Part shown: in pieces, positions 11,927 to 20,707 of the stretch | Numbering within the stretch: position 1 is the first letter of the stretch | Layout: the number at the start of each line of letters is the position of its first letter | Source of the DNA: Cymbomonas tetramitiformis | Lineage: Eukaryota > Chlorophyta > Pyramimonadophyceae > Pyramimonadales > Pyramimonadaceae | Length of the DNA: 64,000 bases | Direction of reading: 5' to 3' | Assembly (NCBI GenBank): GCA_001247695.2 | Contig: LGRX02024700.1 | Location: 31,648 to 95,647 of the forward strand | The notes under the pieces: generated by a model | Seen by the model: only the letters and a program-made list of their open reading frames with translations | Told to the model about the DNA's origin: nothing | The model's database searches: none | Program-made: the position numbers and the translations under genes

Positions 11927-12254
11927 CACCACCCCAGCACTGTGGGTGGTGACTGTCTAGGAGAGTCAGAATGTTAAGATAAGTTAGGGTAGGAGCTAGG
12001 GTGACAAACCTAACTGCTAATTCAACTGTGCAATTCTGATACACAAATTGAAACCCTCTAGCCGGCACAAGTGCAGAAACTTACAGGCATATAGGTCCTG
12101 CCAAACTACTGAAAGGCACTGTGTCAGCAAGTCAGATTGAAGAGTTCAAAGTTGTCAAAGCAAAAGCATAAACCAGATTGAAGACCGTGTTGAGGTCAAA
12201 GTACATCTCAGCACACCACCATGAAAGTGGTGTACTGCCAGAACCAGAAGTAAA
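11927..12254. other. 3' non-coding part of the nested element
   Basis: No gene. It contains two further copies of the phrase CAGCACACCACC (at the LTR edge, 11,922, and near 12,209), the plus-strand image of the purine tract and LTR edge. The inner copy suggests an older end or an internal duplication. Confidence 0.45.
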
Positions 12255-14771
12255 CTACTCGGGGTCAATGGCCAGAGGAGCACCGGCACCACAACGAGCC
12301 CTGTAGTAGTCCCCAGTAGCACGGCGGAGTAGTACAGGGCTGCCAAAGTGCAAGGTGTCGGTCACCGAGAAATCATTCGCCAGAGAATTTGACGGAGTCG
12401 GTGTTGTTGATCCGTCGATCACGGGAGGCTGCACCGCACCGGGGTGCTGCCAAGTGCTGCCCGAAGGTGGCGCCTCGTCATCCGAAGACGATGCCGGCGA
12501 CAACGGAGGACCGCCCTCAAATAAGATGCCAGGTGGCGGCGGTCCGGGATTCCACGGCACCGGAGCCATGTAGAGGCCCTGCCGCCGCTGCACCCGCCGG
12601 TGGCGACGAGGCGGGATGGCACATGGCACCGTGTCAAGCGGTGACTCCTCGCTCCTGCACAGCACAGGCTGCAGCGCAGCCCGACCCGATACCTGCACAG
12701 GGTCGACGTCGTTGGCCACCGTGTAGGTGGCTGCTCCTACTCCCATGACAGAGATCAAGAGAATGAAAGAGAGAAGGAAGGGCATCCCCCACAAGCCCGC
12801 GTGGGCGGGGAAGCCCCACGGAGGCTTTCCACAGCCGTAGCTGCGGGGAGCACCCTCACGCCAATCCTCCAGAGCACCACCAGAGTGAGGTGCCTGGGCT
12901 GCGGGCGTCGACGAGTGATTAGCCGAGATGGCCGAGGCCCGCGGCTTAACGACGAAGCTGCCGTCAGCGAGGTCCTCGTAATCGTCCGTGTCGTACCCCG
13001 TGAGATCAACCTGTCCGATGGCGGCGTGGTTCACGGTCTGAACGAACCCAGCGAACTCACCGTCCGCGTCCGCTGTGGTGGTCACCCGCGCCGATTGAAG
13101 TGGCGCGGGCTTCACATCTCCTCCCTGCGAGACAGGCATAGCAGGGGCCGGCACGGCGGATGCCGATGCCGCCGCACCACCTGCCGGAACCTGCTCCTCC
13201 GGTGTGGCCACCGCTGCGGCGGGTACGCACACCAGAGCCGAAGCCCCCTTGCCGTCACCGGCAGGAGGCGGGAAAGATGCGTGAGTGTAATGCACCTGTG
13301 GGTTGGCCGCGGAGTGAACCTCCGCGGCAAGATCGTCGAGCCTGCGGAGAATGTCGTCCCCCTCGGAATCCGGCTGCTGCTCCACGGTGAAGCCGTAGGC
13401 GGACACGTCAATGCCGCCCACCGCTCCCGCAGAAAGCACCGCGGGCGGCCCGTACGCGGCTGCCGCACGCGCGAAGGACTCCGCTCCGTCATCCGCCGCC
13501 TGCTGGAACAACGCACACATGGCGAGTGCGTGCACCCCCTCTGCGTCCTCCTCGTCGATGGGAACGCAAAATGCCGCGGCAGAGGTGGGCGGGTGTTGGC
13601 GCCCGCCCAACGGGCAGTCGCGGTAGAAGTGATACGCCTCACCTTTCCCCGCCTTCTTGCACCTACCGCAGAACGGCCTTGCCCGTTGATCGTCACGGTC
13701 GAATCCCACCGGTGGGGCCTTGTGGGTCCCCACACGGAATCCTCGCGGCTGCTGCCCCCGCTGCTGCTGCTGCCGCTGCTGCACCCGCTCCCGTTGTTGA
13801 CGCACAACCGGAGCGGCCTCACCCCGCTGCCGCTGTACGAGCTCCGTCAGCTCCGTGATCTTCTGGAGCAGCGCATCGTACTCACTGCTGGAGAGGTGTG
13901 CGGAGACCCCGCCCGCACCAGAAGCTGCCTTCCCCCCGTCCGTCTGCGCCCAAGACTGATAAATCTCGACCACCAAGGAGCGAAGAGAAGCAAGGGACAC
14001 GTGGGACAGGTCGGCAGCCATGGGATAGCGGACCTTTACCGCCGCGTAAAACACGGGGTCGAGGCGGGTGTAGAGAGACAATTTTCGTGTTGCCTCGGTC
14101 GGAGTCCAGTCTGAAGTCCTGTTATCCCGCACCAAACGCTGTTCCTTAGCCAAAATCGGCTGCGGGTCAACGTTTGCGGGATAACGTAAAGCCGCATGCT
14201 CCTCCTGCTGCGATTCCCGCAGCGCCACTGGTACAGAGCCCTTGATGATGTCGACAAGAGCACGCCGTCCATCTCGGTCAGTCGAAGAATCCGTACCAGT
14301 GAGCCAGACGTAGGCGTTGCTGTGCTTCTCCACCACGAGAGCCAGAACGTCGTACAAGAGGCCATTCACCTTGTTGACCACTGGAGCCAGAGGGTCGTCG
14401 AGGTCAAAGGCACACAGTTCCAGCCCGGCCGACTGAAACTCCGTACGCAGCTGCACCACCAGGTCGGACAGAAGGCCAGCGTCGTCCGTACCGCGGAAAT
14501 GATGTTTCTTGTCACCAAGAATATCCTCACGGATACTCTTGGCCCAAGCTCGATGGAGACGCGCCTTGTAGATCTCGTCCGCCAACTTGGATTGCTCCTG
14601 CAAGTAACGTCTGACGGCCACGTCCGCGTCTTCGTTCGATGCAGGGTTGGGGGTAGGAACTGAAGGCGTAGCTGCCGTCGGCGTGTTCCGTACCCCGTCG
14701 ATCAACCTCAGAGAGGCGTCGATGTCGCTGTCCCTCGTGAGGGACTTCTTGGATCTCGTTGTGATTCCCAT
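12255..14771 (-). CDS. Gag-like protein of the nested LTR element
   Basis: The open frame extends back to 15,020, but the start at 14,771 (MGITTRSKK) is chosen because it matches the style of the other gag start (MVTTANR) and gives 838 aa. The N-terminal third is helical. A glutamine/arginine-rich segment precedes a clear zinc knuckle, C-x2-C-x9-H-x4-C (CGRCKKAG...HFYRDC). The C-terminal half is acidic and proline/alanine-rich, with one strongly hydrophobic segment (FLLSFILLISVMGVGAA) that looks like a membrane span. The gag of the outer element has a comparable segment at a similar place. No protease or polymerase motif follows. Confidence 0.6.
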   Translation of the reverse strand: MGITTRSKKSLTRDSDIDASLRLIDGVRNTPTAATPSVPTPNPASNEDADVAVRRYLQEQSKLADEIYKARLHRAWAKSIREDILGDKKHHFRGTDDAGLLSDLVVQLRTEFQSAGLELCAFDLDDPLAPVVNKVNGLLYDVLALVVEKHSNAYVWLTGTDSSTDRDGRRALVDIIKGSVPVALRESQQEEHAALRYPANVDPQPILAKEQRLVRDNRTSDWTPTEATRKLSLYTRLDPVFYAAVKVRYPMAADLSHVSLASLRSLVVEIYQSWAQTDGGKAASGAGGVSAHLSSSEYDALLQKITELTELVQRQRGEAAPVVRQQRERVQQRQQQQRGQQPRGFRVGTHKAPPVGFDRDDQRARPFCGRCKKAGKGEAYHFYRDCPLGGRQHPPTSAAAFCVPIDEEDAEGVHALAMCALFQQAADDGAESFARAAAAYGPPAVLSAGAVGGIDVSAYGFTVEQQPDSEGDDILRRLDDLAAEVHSAANPQVHYTHASFPPPAGDGKGASALVCVPAAAVATPEEQVPAGGAAASASAVPAPAMPVSQGGDVKPAPLQSARVTTTADADGEFAGFVQTVNHAAIGQVDLTGYDTDDYEDLADGSFVVKPRASAISANHSSTPAAQAPHSGGALEDWREGAPRSYGCGKPPWGFPAHAGLWGMPFLLSFILLISVMGVGAATYTVANDVDPVQVSGRAALQPVLCRSEESPLDTVPCAIPPRRHRRVQRRQGLYMAPVPWNPGPPPPGILFEGGPPLSPASSSDDEAPPSGSTWQHPGAVQPPVIDGSTTPTPSNSLANDFSVTDTLHFGSPVLLRRATGDYYRARCGAGAPLAIDPE

Positions 14772-15171
14772 CTCTAGATAAGCCTGAGGGGAGGCGGTAC
14801 GCTGCAGCACGTTTGGGTAGGGCCGCGGAGAAAATGCGACGTCACGGACACGGAACGAACGGTCGGGCCATGCTAGCGAGGGGCGAAGGAAGATGTCGTC
14901 GAAGTCAAAGGTGCTTAAGTCACCAGCCCAAAACACGGCAGCAGGCGGGATCAGAGCGAGCAGAGAACCGCGAATAGTGAACATTGCGACGACGAAACCC
15001 AATCCAAGCCGGCACCCCATAGCTGCGGCTCAAGTCGCTCACCGCAAGCCGCTCATCTCAAAATCTCCACTAATGCCCAAACGTGCAAACGCGCACCACC
15101 TCTCCGAGCGGCCGTTTAGCCAATCATGGCCAAACTAGCAAGTGGAATAAAGCGTGGATGGGGCCACGACC

Positions 15172-15427
15172 TACCGGAATATCCTAGTTCACTAGATATC
15201 AGAGGGTCCCGAACTGTGTGGATAAAACTGTGATAAGATAATAAACCCTAAGCTAGATATACCCGGAACGGTCTCGCAACGGTCTCGGATACTAGCCTAC
15301 CTGTGACACAGCGTGTGTCACAGCACGAACCTATAGATCAGTCAGCGGTCCAGTGTTGGTCCTAGGGGTCTGTCATAGGGGCCTGCACCGGGACTCCCAG
15401 TCAGGGCTGCCTATACAGATTCCAGCA
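15172..15427 (-). repeat. Right LTR of the nested element (5' LTR in transcription sense)
   Basis: 256 bp copy of 11,672-11,926, with the same CTGTGACAC inverted repeat at about 15,301-15,323. Followed by the AAAAC duplication. Confidence 0.85.
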
Positions 15428-15641
15428 AAAACAATCCGTCATAAACTGATCTCCTGCGCAGCGAAGGCGAGCACAACGCGTGCCGCCATCACCGCCATGC
15501 CAAAAGGCCATACCGTAAGAGCAATACACCACCGCCCAAGTGGGCGCTCAACCCCTCCTACGTCCTACTTAGCCGAACATGGCAACAGCAAGGCGCTGTG
15601 CCATCATCAGAATCACCGGAAAGCCGGTGCGGGCCATAACC

Positions 15642-15884
15642 TGCGAGGAAGACAGATTCGCTGTCCGGCTAAGCTCGCTAGGAATCAAACTGATAATCAT
15701 ATAACTTGTGTCTGGCCGAAGCTTTATGCTCTCGGAAACCCAGACAGTGAAACGATGACTGTACTCCTGTACTGTACTACTGTACAGTACAGTGCTAGGA
15801 TGTCACGGACACGAGACGGAAGCAGGGTCAGGCTAGGGGCTAGTCAGAGCCCATAATAACTAAGCCTAAACCCGAAGTCCGGCA
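15642..15884 (-). repeat. Right LTR of the outer element (5' LTR in transcription sense)
   Basis: 243 bp copy of 8,841-9,083, differing by about one base near its end (CCAGCA against CCGGCA). The same 11-bp hairpin lies at 15,767-15,792. Flanked on the right by TCCTT. Confidence 0.85.
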
Positions 15885-15889
15885 TCCTT

Positions 15890-16508
15890 CTGTGAAGGTC
15901 AAGGCCAAAAAACAATGTGCGGCATGGCCAACATGTCCTCGCTCCAAACGTAATGCAGCGCGCACCTGGCTCAAGGGTAAGGGATATGTACCTGGCGGGG
16001 TCACTTCTACCCACCGAACTTTCAGGGTGGGCTTGACGTACCACAAATGGACACATGACCAAAGGGCTGCTGTGCTGATTATTATTTTAATGTTGGGCAA
16101 CAGGATTACTCCAAAACGGTTGCTTACCTTCGTGGACTTTTCCCTGATTGGTTTGCCAACCTGACGCGTCAACAGGTTCGTAATGTTGTGGTATCCGGTA
16201 CTAAGAAGGCGAAAGCGACCACCGAGCCTGAACCTAAACATATGCGTGATGCGGAGAAATGGGTTGGTGATGCCTTTTGCAAAGCAGTGGCAGTTGCCAA
16301 ACAGCGCCCAATAATCACTATCATGGCAGATAGGAGTGTTTCTCGCGTCTACACACCATGTCCTACTGAGGATTATGGGCATATCTTATGGCAACCCTTG
16401 AAAAGTTGGTATGATAGCTTCTTAGAAGATGAGAAGCCGATCGTTATATGTTTCAATGGGACTGCAGACCGCGTAGGTGACCACTATGAGGCAACAGGAA
16501 AGCTTTAA
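15890..16508 (+). pseudogene. AT-hook open frame, 3' part after the LTR insertion
   Basis: This continues the frame of 8,513-8,840 after the insertion and reads to 16,164 with a Lys- and Cys-containing basic segment. Around 16,070 the sense shifts by one frame. The new frame (about 16,060-16,508) reads sensibly through LFPDWFANL and RQQVRNVV to a stop at 16,508. The region is either a frameshifted pseudogene or has an unrecognised intron. The pattern of a short DNA-binding N-terminus followed by a Trp/Phe-rich helical part would fit a transposase-like protein, but I cannot assign a superfamily. Confidence 0.4.
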
Positions 16509-16966
16509 AACAGGAAATTTTGACAGAATTGTACAGTGCAGTAAGCCTATTGCTATTGCTATAGGGTTATTGATATGGGATTAATTTTTGATGTATTTGG
16601 CCTTTGGGGGTGAAATTGTACCCAACACACAAGCTTATCCATACGAACATATTGGCATATCGAACACCTGAATCCGGTCGGCGGTCACGTTTCATCCGAA
16701 ACTGAAAATTATTTTCTAGTGCGCCCGGGTAGCCTATCCCCGCCGCACACGCATGGGCTTGAGCCCCTAGAGCAACTTTTGATATACTTGGCCATTTTGG
16801 CTGAAAAAATGAACCACAAATAGGTCTTTCATAGACGAACATATTGATATATCGTTTGTAAGCATAGGCACAATATTCCGTAAAAGAATTCATTCGCCAT
16901 GTAATAACCGAAAATTCCATTTTTTTAAAATTTAGTCGCCAGCGCATTTTTTATTTTTGGATTTAG
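16509..16966. repeat. Diverged tandem duplication of about 200 bp
   Basis: Two related stretches, about 16,585-16,710 and 16,783-16,920, share TTTGAT(G/A)TA(T/C)TTGGCC, ACGAACATATTG and a CCGAAA..GAAAATT-like end. They are old copies of one unit. No coding content is supported. Confidence 0.5.
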
Positions 16967-16978
16967 CAGGGCCCTTCA

Positions 16979-17158
16979 CAGGTAGTACCTTTACCTTCAG
17001 GTACTTTGGGCCCTTGGAAGTTTGGGATCAGGTACAGGTACAGGTACTTTGGGGTCGGGAACAAGTAGGCACAGGTAAGGTACAGGTACTTGGGGGTGGT
17101 GCACAGGTAAGGTACCAGGTACTACCTTTGAATTTCAGGTACTTTGCAGGTACTTTCT
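16979..17158 (+). repeat. Left subterminal AGGTAC-rich array of the hAT element
   Basis: Many copies of AGGTAC, CAGGTAC and related words in direct orientation over about 180 bases. The mirror array lies at the other end. Confidence 0.75.
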
Positions 17159-17217
17159 AGTTTTTGCGCTATTAAGTGACCGCGGAGGTGTGCATACACG
17201 CCGTCGCTATGCGGGCA

Positions 17218-17702
17218 CCACGCCGAGACGCGGAGACGCGGAGACGTACACATATCGATCGATACCCGCCGTGATAATATAAGATAATATACGTACATTC
17301 TACACAGCAGACCGATATATATTATTCAGATATTCACACCAGGTTGTGAGGTATTATTCATAACAGGCTTATATATATTATTCACCGCTATTGAGCTATT
17401 CACAGTTTATTCCGTTATGTGATCTACCCGATATCGATCCGATTTGCTCCGTTAAGTTGACCACGCCAAGACGCGGAGACGCGGAGACATACACATATCG
17501 ATCGATACCCGCCGTGATAATACTAGATAATATACGTACATTCTACACAGCAAACCGATATATATTATTCAAATATTCACACCAGGTTGCGAGGTATTAT
17601 TCCTAACAGGCTTATATATATTATTCACCGCTATTCAGCTATTCACAGTTAATTCAGTTATGTGATCTACGTACCCGATATCGATCCGATATGCTCCGTT
17701 AT
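17218..17702 (+). repeat. Tandem duplication with a 243-bp unit inside the hAT element
   Basis: Unit 1 runs 17,218-17,460 and unit 2 runs 17,461 to about 17,702. Both start CCACGCC(G/A)AGACGCGG and end near CGATCCGAT..GCTCCGTTA. They differ at a modest number of sites. The content is AT-rich and non-coding. Confidence 0.8.
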
Positions 17703-17963
17703 ATCGATGCACACACACACACACAAACATATACATCATTATATCTCTCTCCGTCAACAAGGCTATCTAAACTGCATTCCGAATTGCATCTAGGTTGTGA
17801 GATAAAGTTCCCAAGAGGCTTACATATATTATGAACCACTTGGTTATCACACACACTGCACACATATTCAGCTATTCACACTTATGTGTGATGCCCGACA
17901 CTGTTGATATAACTACACAAGTCACTGTTCAAAGCTTACCAAGCTCAAAGTTGACTGCTCAAG

Positions 17964-19250
17964 TTAAATCATTTCATTCAGTCCTTTCACAAGATGCCGG
18001 TTGCGGTGCAGAAACAACATTGCCTCCACCTTCCAAGGAGACGTGCAAGCCCGCAGGTGGTCCAACAAGCGCCCAGCAGAAGAAAATATGCGTTCTACCT
18101 CACAACTTGTGGGGTCAATGGCCAGATAGCAGATAGCCACCACGTGCAACACAGGGAAGTTCTTCTTAGTTTCTGCCTTCGACCACACTTTGCCAAGATG
18201 GTGCTCGGGGTCTACTTCAAACAGATTGTTGTCCACCAGATACTTGTACCTGTCCACCTCCGTTGGGGTTCCCGCTGGTCCTGCTGCTGCCGGTGCACTT
18301 GCACCAACCGCCGGGCTGGATGACAAGGACAGCTTGCGCCTTGCCACTTGGTCACGGTAGCGCTCCCGAGCCGAGAACTTTACCTTTTTCTGCTCGGGGC
18401 TCCTTTCAGGATCTCGGTTGACCAGATCCTCCTCCTTCACCTTCTCAAAAAAAGGGCGGGCCTTCTCCACCTCCTCCGCAAGATCCGAGAAAGCAAGGGC
18501 CCTCACGTCGTCATCCTGCCAAGGGAAAGTGGGGTGCAGTGCACAGCAAATACGGTCCTGCCTAGTGACGGGCATACCCAGCTCATACTCCTCGTACTTC
18601 TCACGAAGCACAAGTACAAGAGTTTGACCAACCTCAGGGAGTTCTTCAAACTCCACCAACTCGAACTGCTCCACGTCCTCCTCATTGAGGATCTCCCCCA
18701 TAGGGGACAGCTCACACCCCCTGGCAGAGGACAACTCGAAAGTGTCCGCGTTCACCATATCCTTGGTCTCCGCCAAGGCCTCGATCGTGCTCGCCACGAA
18801 GCTCATGCTGCCTCCCTGGATATCATTGTGCACCTCGTGATGGGGTTGAAGGATCCCCACGCACGCCCTGACCTCATTCCACTCAGCAAGGGTCAGCTGC
18901 ACCTTGTTGTCGCCATCGTGCAAGGTGAAGTAGCACACGATAGCAGTTCGCAACCGCCACAGCTTCGCCAACATCTTGAAAGCGGAGCTCCACCTGGTGT
19001 CGTTGCGACTATCAAGCTCTTGATAGTCGTCATACAACGCAAGCATCACGGACTTGAACTTCCCCGTAGCCTTGGGCGAGTGAGCAAAATGTCCCACCAG
19101 AGCAGCGGCGCGGCCTATGAGTACGCGCATCTTGGGGTTTTTCGCTGTCCCCAGCCTATCGCCACTGGCAGGAGTCCCAGCAAGTCCAGTGCCCCACTGC
19201 ACCGTCGTGTTCAAGCGATGTCCAAGGCAGATCTTAGCTGGGATACCCAA
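17964..19250 (-). pseudogene. hAT transposase, C-terminal part with dimerisation domain
   Basis: The frame has no ATG at its 5' end, so it is a fragment. Near its start it has NDTRWSSAFKML, the conserved RW region of hAT transposases. It ends with the hATC dimerisation signature LAIDPTSCEVERIFSSAGR followed by a helical LHRNRHL block. The middle is acidic and less conserved. The N-terminal part of the catalytic RNase H-like domain, with the first acidic residue, is not visible. An internal deletion between this frame and the BED-like frame at 19,211-19,705 would explain that. The element therefore probably cannot transpose by itself. Confidence 0.75.
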
Positions 19251-19705
19251 CTCCTTCGCAAAGGCGTTGAGCTCTTTGCCAGCAAACGCGGCTCGTGCTT
19301 AAGCAGCGTGCCACAAGTTGTCTTGGCAGTGTTCTCTGTACAAATACACATTGCGTTCTTGCCGGAGATGGGAAGAGCTGGCGCAAAACATATGACATAT
19401 TTCCAGTACCCAGAATGTAAGGGCTTACCATTCTTGCCAAGGCTCTCGCAAACGGTGACTTCATACTCTTCCGAATTGCGGTCGCGACAACGAAAAACGC
19501 TTCCAATGGCTGGAAATACTAAAGCGGACGCATCAGCCGACTTCCCCGCGCCGTCACCGTCGGCACTCGCTTCAACAGAGGTCGCTCCACCGGCGATAGT
19601 GCTGTTTCCAGAAAGTGAAGACTGAACTGAACTTCCAGTGACCTGCGCCTCTGAACCCTCTGTCTCGGACGTATCCTTCTCGACTGTAGGCTGTGGATCA
19701 GCCAT
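19211..19705 (-). pseudogene. hAT transposase N-terminal part with BED-like zinc finger
   Basis: 164 aa from the ATG at 19,705. The first 70 residues are Ser/Thr/Glu-rich and disordered. A Cys-x-Cys...Cys...H pattern with GTLLKHE toward the C-terminus resembles a BED zinc finger (Cys-x2-Cys...LxxH), the DNA-binding module found at the start of hAT transposases. The frame overlaps the dimerisation-domain frame by about 40 bases in a different phase, consistent with a deletion that left the two parts out of frame. Confidence 0.55.
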
Positions 19706-19835
19706 GATTGTTAATTGAATAATTGTATGATTGACCCTTTGACAATTGACAGTTGCCACGCAGGCCGGTTTTGGGGTTTTTGGCTTTTTGCCAAGCAACC
19801 ATGTAATCGACTAATCGTCAGGAAGGGGTTAGGGA

Positions 19836-19912
19836 TAACTGCAAAAACGGACACTGGCTGCAAAAACGGACACTGGCTGCAAAACGGACAGTGAGCCGCA
19901 AAAAACGAATCG
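19836..19912 (+). repeat. Short tandem repeat of a GCAAAAACGGACACTG unit
   Basis: Two near-perfect copies of about 19 bases and a third, diverged one, in the non-coding part between transposase and right end. Confidence 0.6.
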
Positions 19913-19949
19913 TCTAATCGACTATAAATGTTGTAATGCCATAATTACA

Positions 19950-20150
19950 TAAGTACCTGAATTGTACCTGATTTTCAAAGGTAGTACCTGGCAAAATCCT
20001 GGCCCTCAGGTAAGGTACCAGGTACTTTCATTTCTGAAAATCGGGCACAGGTACAGGTACAGGTACATCCAATCAGGTACAGGTACAGGTACAAGGTAGT
20101 ACCTTGTACCTGTACCTGGCAAAAGTACCCGAGTATTTTAGTACCTGTGA
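19950..20150 (-). repeat. Right subterminal GTACCT-rich array of the hAT element
   Basis: GTACCT words in mixed orientation, mostly inverted relative to the left array, next to the right inverted repeat. Confidence 0.75.
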
Positions 20151-20303
20151 AGGGCCCTGGGATTTAGTCGCCGGGCCTCGAATTAAATAATTGTTCCAAT
20201 TGAATACGCAATAGACTTGTAATCTAACTCTATACAGGTAGCAGCCGCCATGACAACCAATCCTCTCCCACCACTGGTCGAGACTGACTACTGCGTCAAA
20301 TCG

Positions 20304-20348
20304 GTCATGTCATGTCATGTCATGTCATGTCATGTCATGTCATGTCAT
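20304..20348 (+). repeat. (CATGT)n microsatellite
   Basis: Eight to nine units of CATGT just outside the hAT element. Confidence 0.85.
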
Positions 20349-20707
20349 ATCAGTCGAGTGTGCGTCAGAATTCCGAATTCATTTTGAATTGAGAAATGAC
20401 AGTTTTGGGTTGCATTTGATTTGATTTCTGATTTCCTTCAGCTTGAGCTTCAGCCTTCAGCTTCACGCTTTAGCTTCGAGCTGGAACTGGAGATGGAGCT
20501 TCACTCGACTGTTTCACACACGGTGTTCGTATTTCCTTCTCCTTGTCGCGTATCAAGCTCCAGTTAGGACAGCATGAACTAGAGCATAGGATCTTGAGCT
20601 GTGCAGCAGCGACAGAAGCTCCACAATACGAGACCTAAATCGCTGTTCTGGAGAGAACGCGTCTTTCTTGCCCTGTTCACTCAGTAGCCAGCTAATTTCG
20701 CACAATC

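Larger units (their letters stand above)
11667..15432 (-). mobile_element. Nested gag-only LTR retrotransposon with AAAAC target duplication
   Basis: Direct repeats 11,672-11,926 (255 bp) and 15,172-15,427 (256 bp) start TACCGG and end CCAGCA on the plus strand. They are flanked by AAAAC at 11,667-11,671 and 15,428-15,432. The element sits inside the outer LTR element, just upstream of its gag start. In minus sense it has a primer-site-like TGGCCCCATCC next to the right LTR (about 15,155-15,167) and the same GGGTGGTG purine tract before the left one. Both features match the outer element, so the two belong to one family group. It carries one gag-like gene and no pol. Confidence 0.8.
8836..15889 (-). 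mobile_element. Outer gag-only LTR retrotransposon with TCCTT target duplication
   Basis: Two 243-bp direct repeats (8,841-9,083 and 15,642-15,884) begin TG and end CA, and are flanked by the 5-bp duplication TCCTT (8,836-8,840 and 15,885-15,889). Coding runs on the minus strand, so the right repeat is the functional 5' LTR. Next to it lies a possible primer-binding site (minus strand, TGGCCCGCACC, about 15,625-15,637). A purine-rich GGGTGGTG precedes the left repeat. Without the nested element the length is about 3.3 kb. The only protein is a gag-like one; no protease, reverse transcriptase or integrase is present. This is the layout of non-autonomous TR-GAG type elements. Confidence 0.8.
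16959..20167 (-). mobile_element. hAT DNA transposon with GGATTTAG target duplication
   Basis: Terminal inverted repeats CAGGGCCCTTCACAGGTA (16,967-16,984) and its reverse complement (20,142-20,159) bound a 3,193-bp element. The 8-bp GGATTTAG is duplicated on both sides (16,959-16,966 and 20,160-20,167). An 8-bp duplication and CAGGG ends are hallmarks of the hAT superfamily. Inside each end is a dense array of the word AGGTAC or its complement, probably transposase-binding subterminal repeats. The transposase is on the minus strand and is interrupted, so the copy looks non-autonomous, though its ends may still be mobilised in trans. Confidence 0.9.

Noticed and set aside
12801..14114. 437-codon plus-strand frame
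   Set aside because: Antisense shadow of the nested element's gag gene; Arg/Gly-rich with no domain.
18348..19625. 425-codon plus-strand frame
   Set aside because: Antisense to the hAT transposase, whose dimerisation motif is clear on the minus strand.
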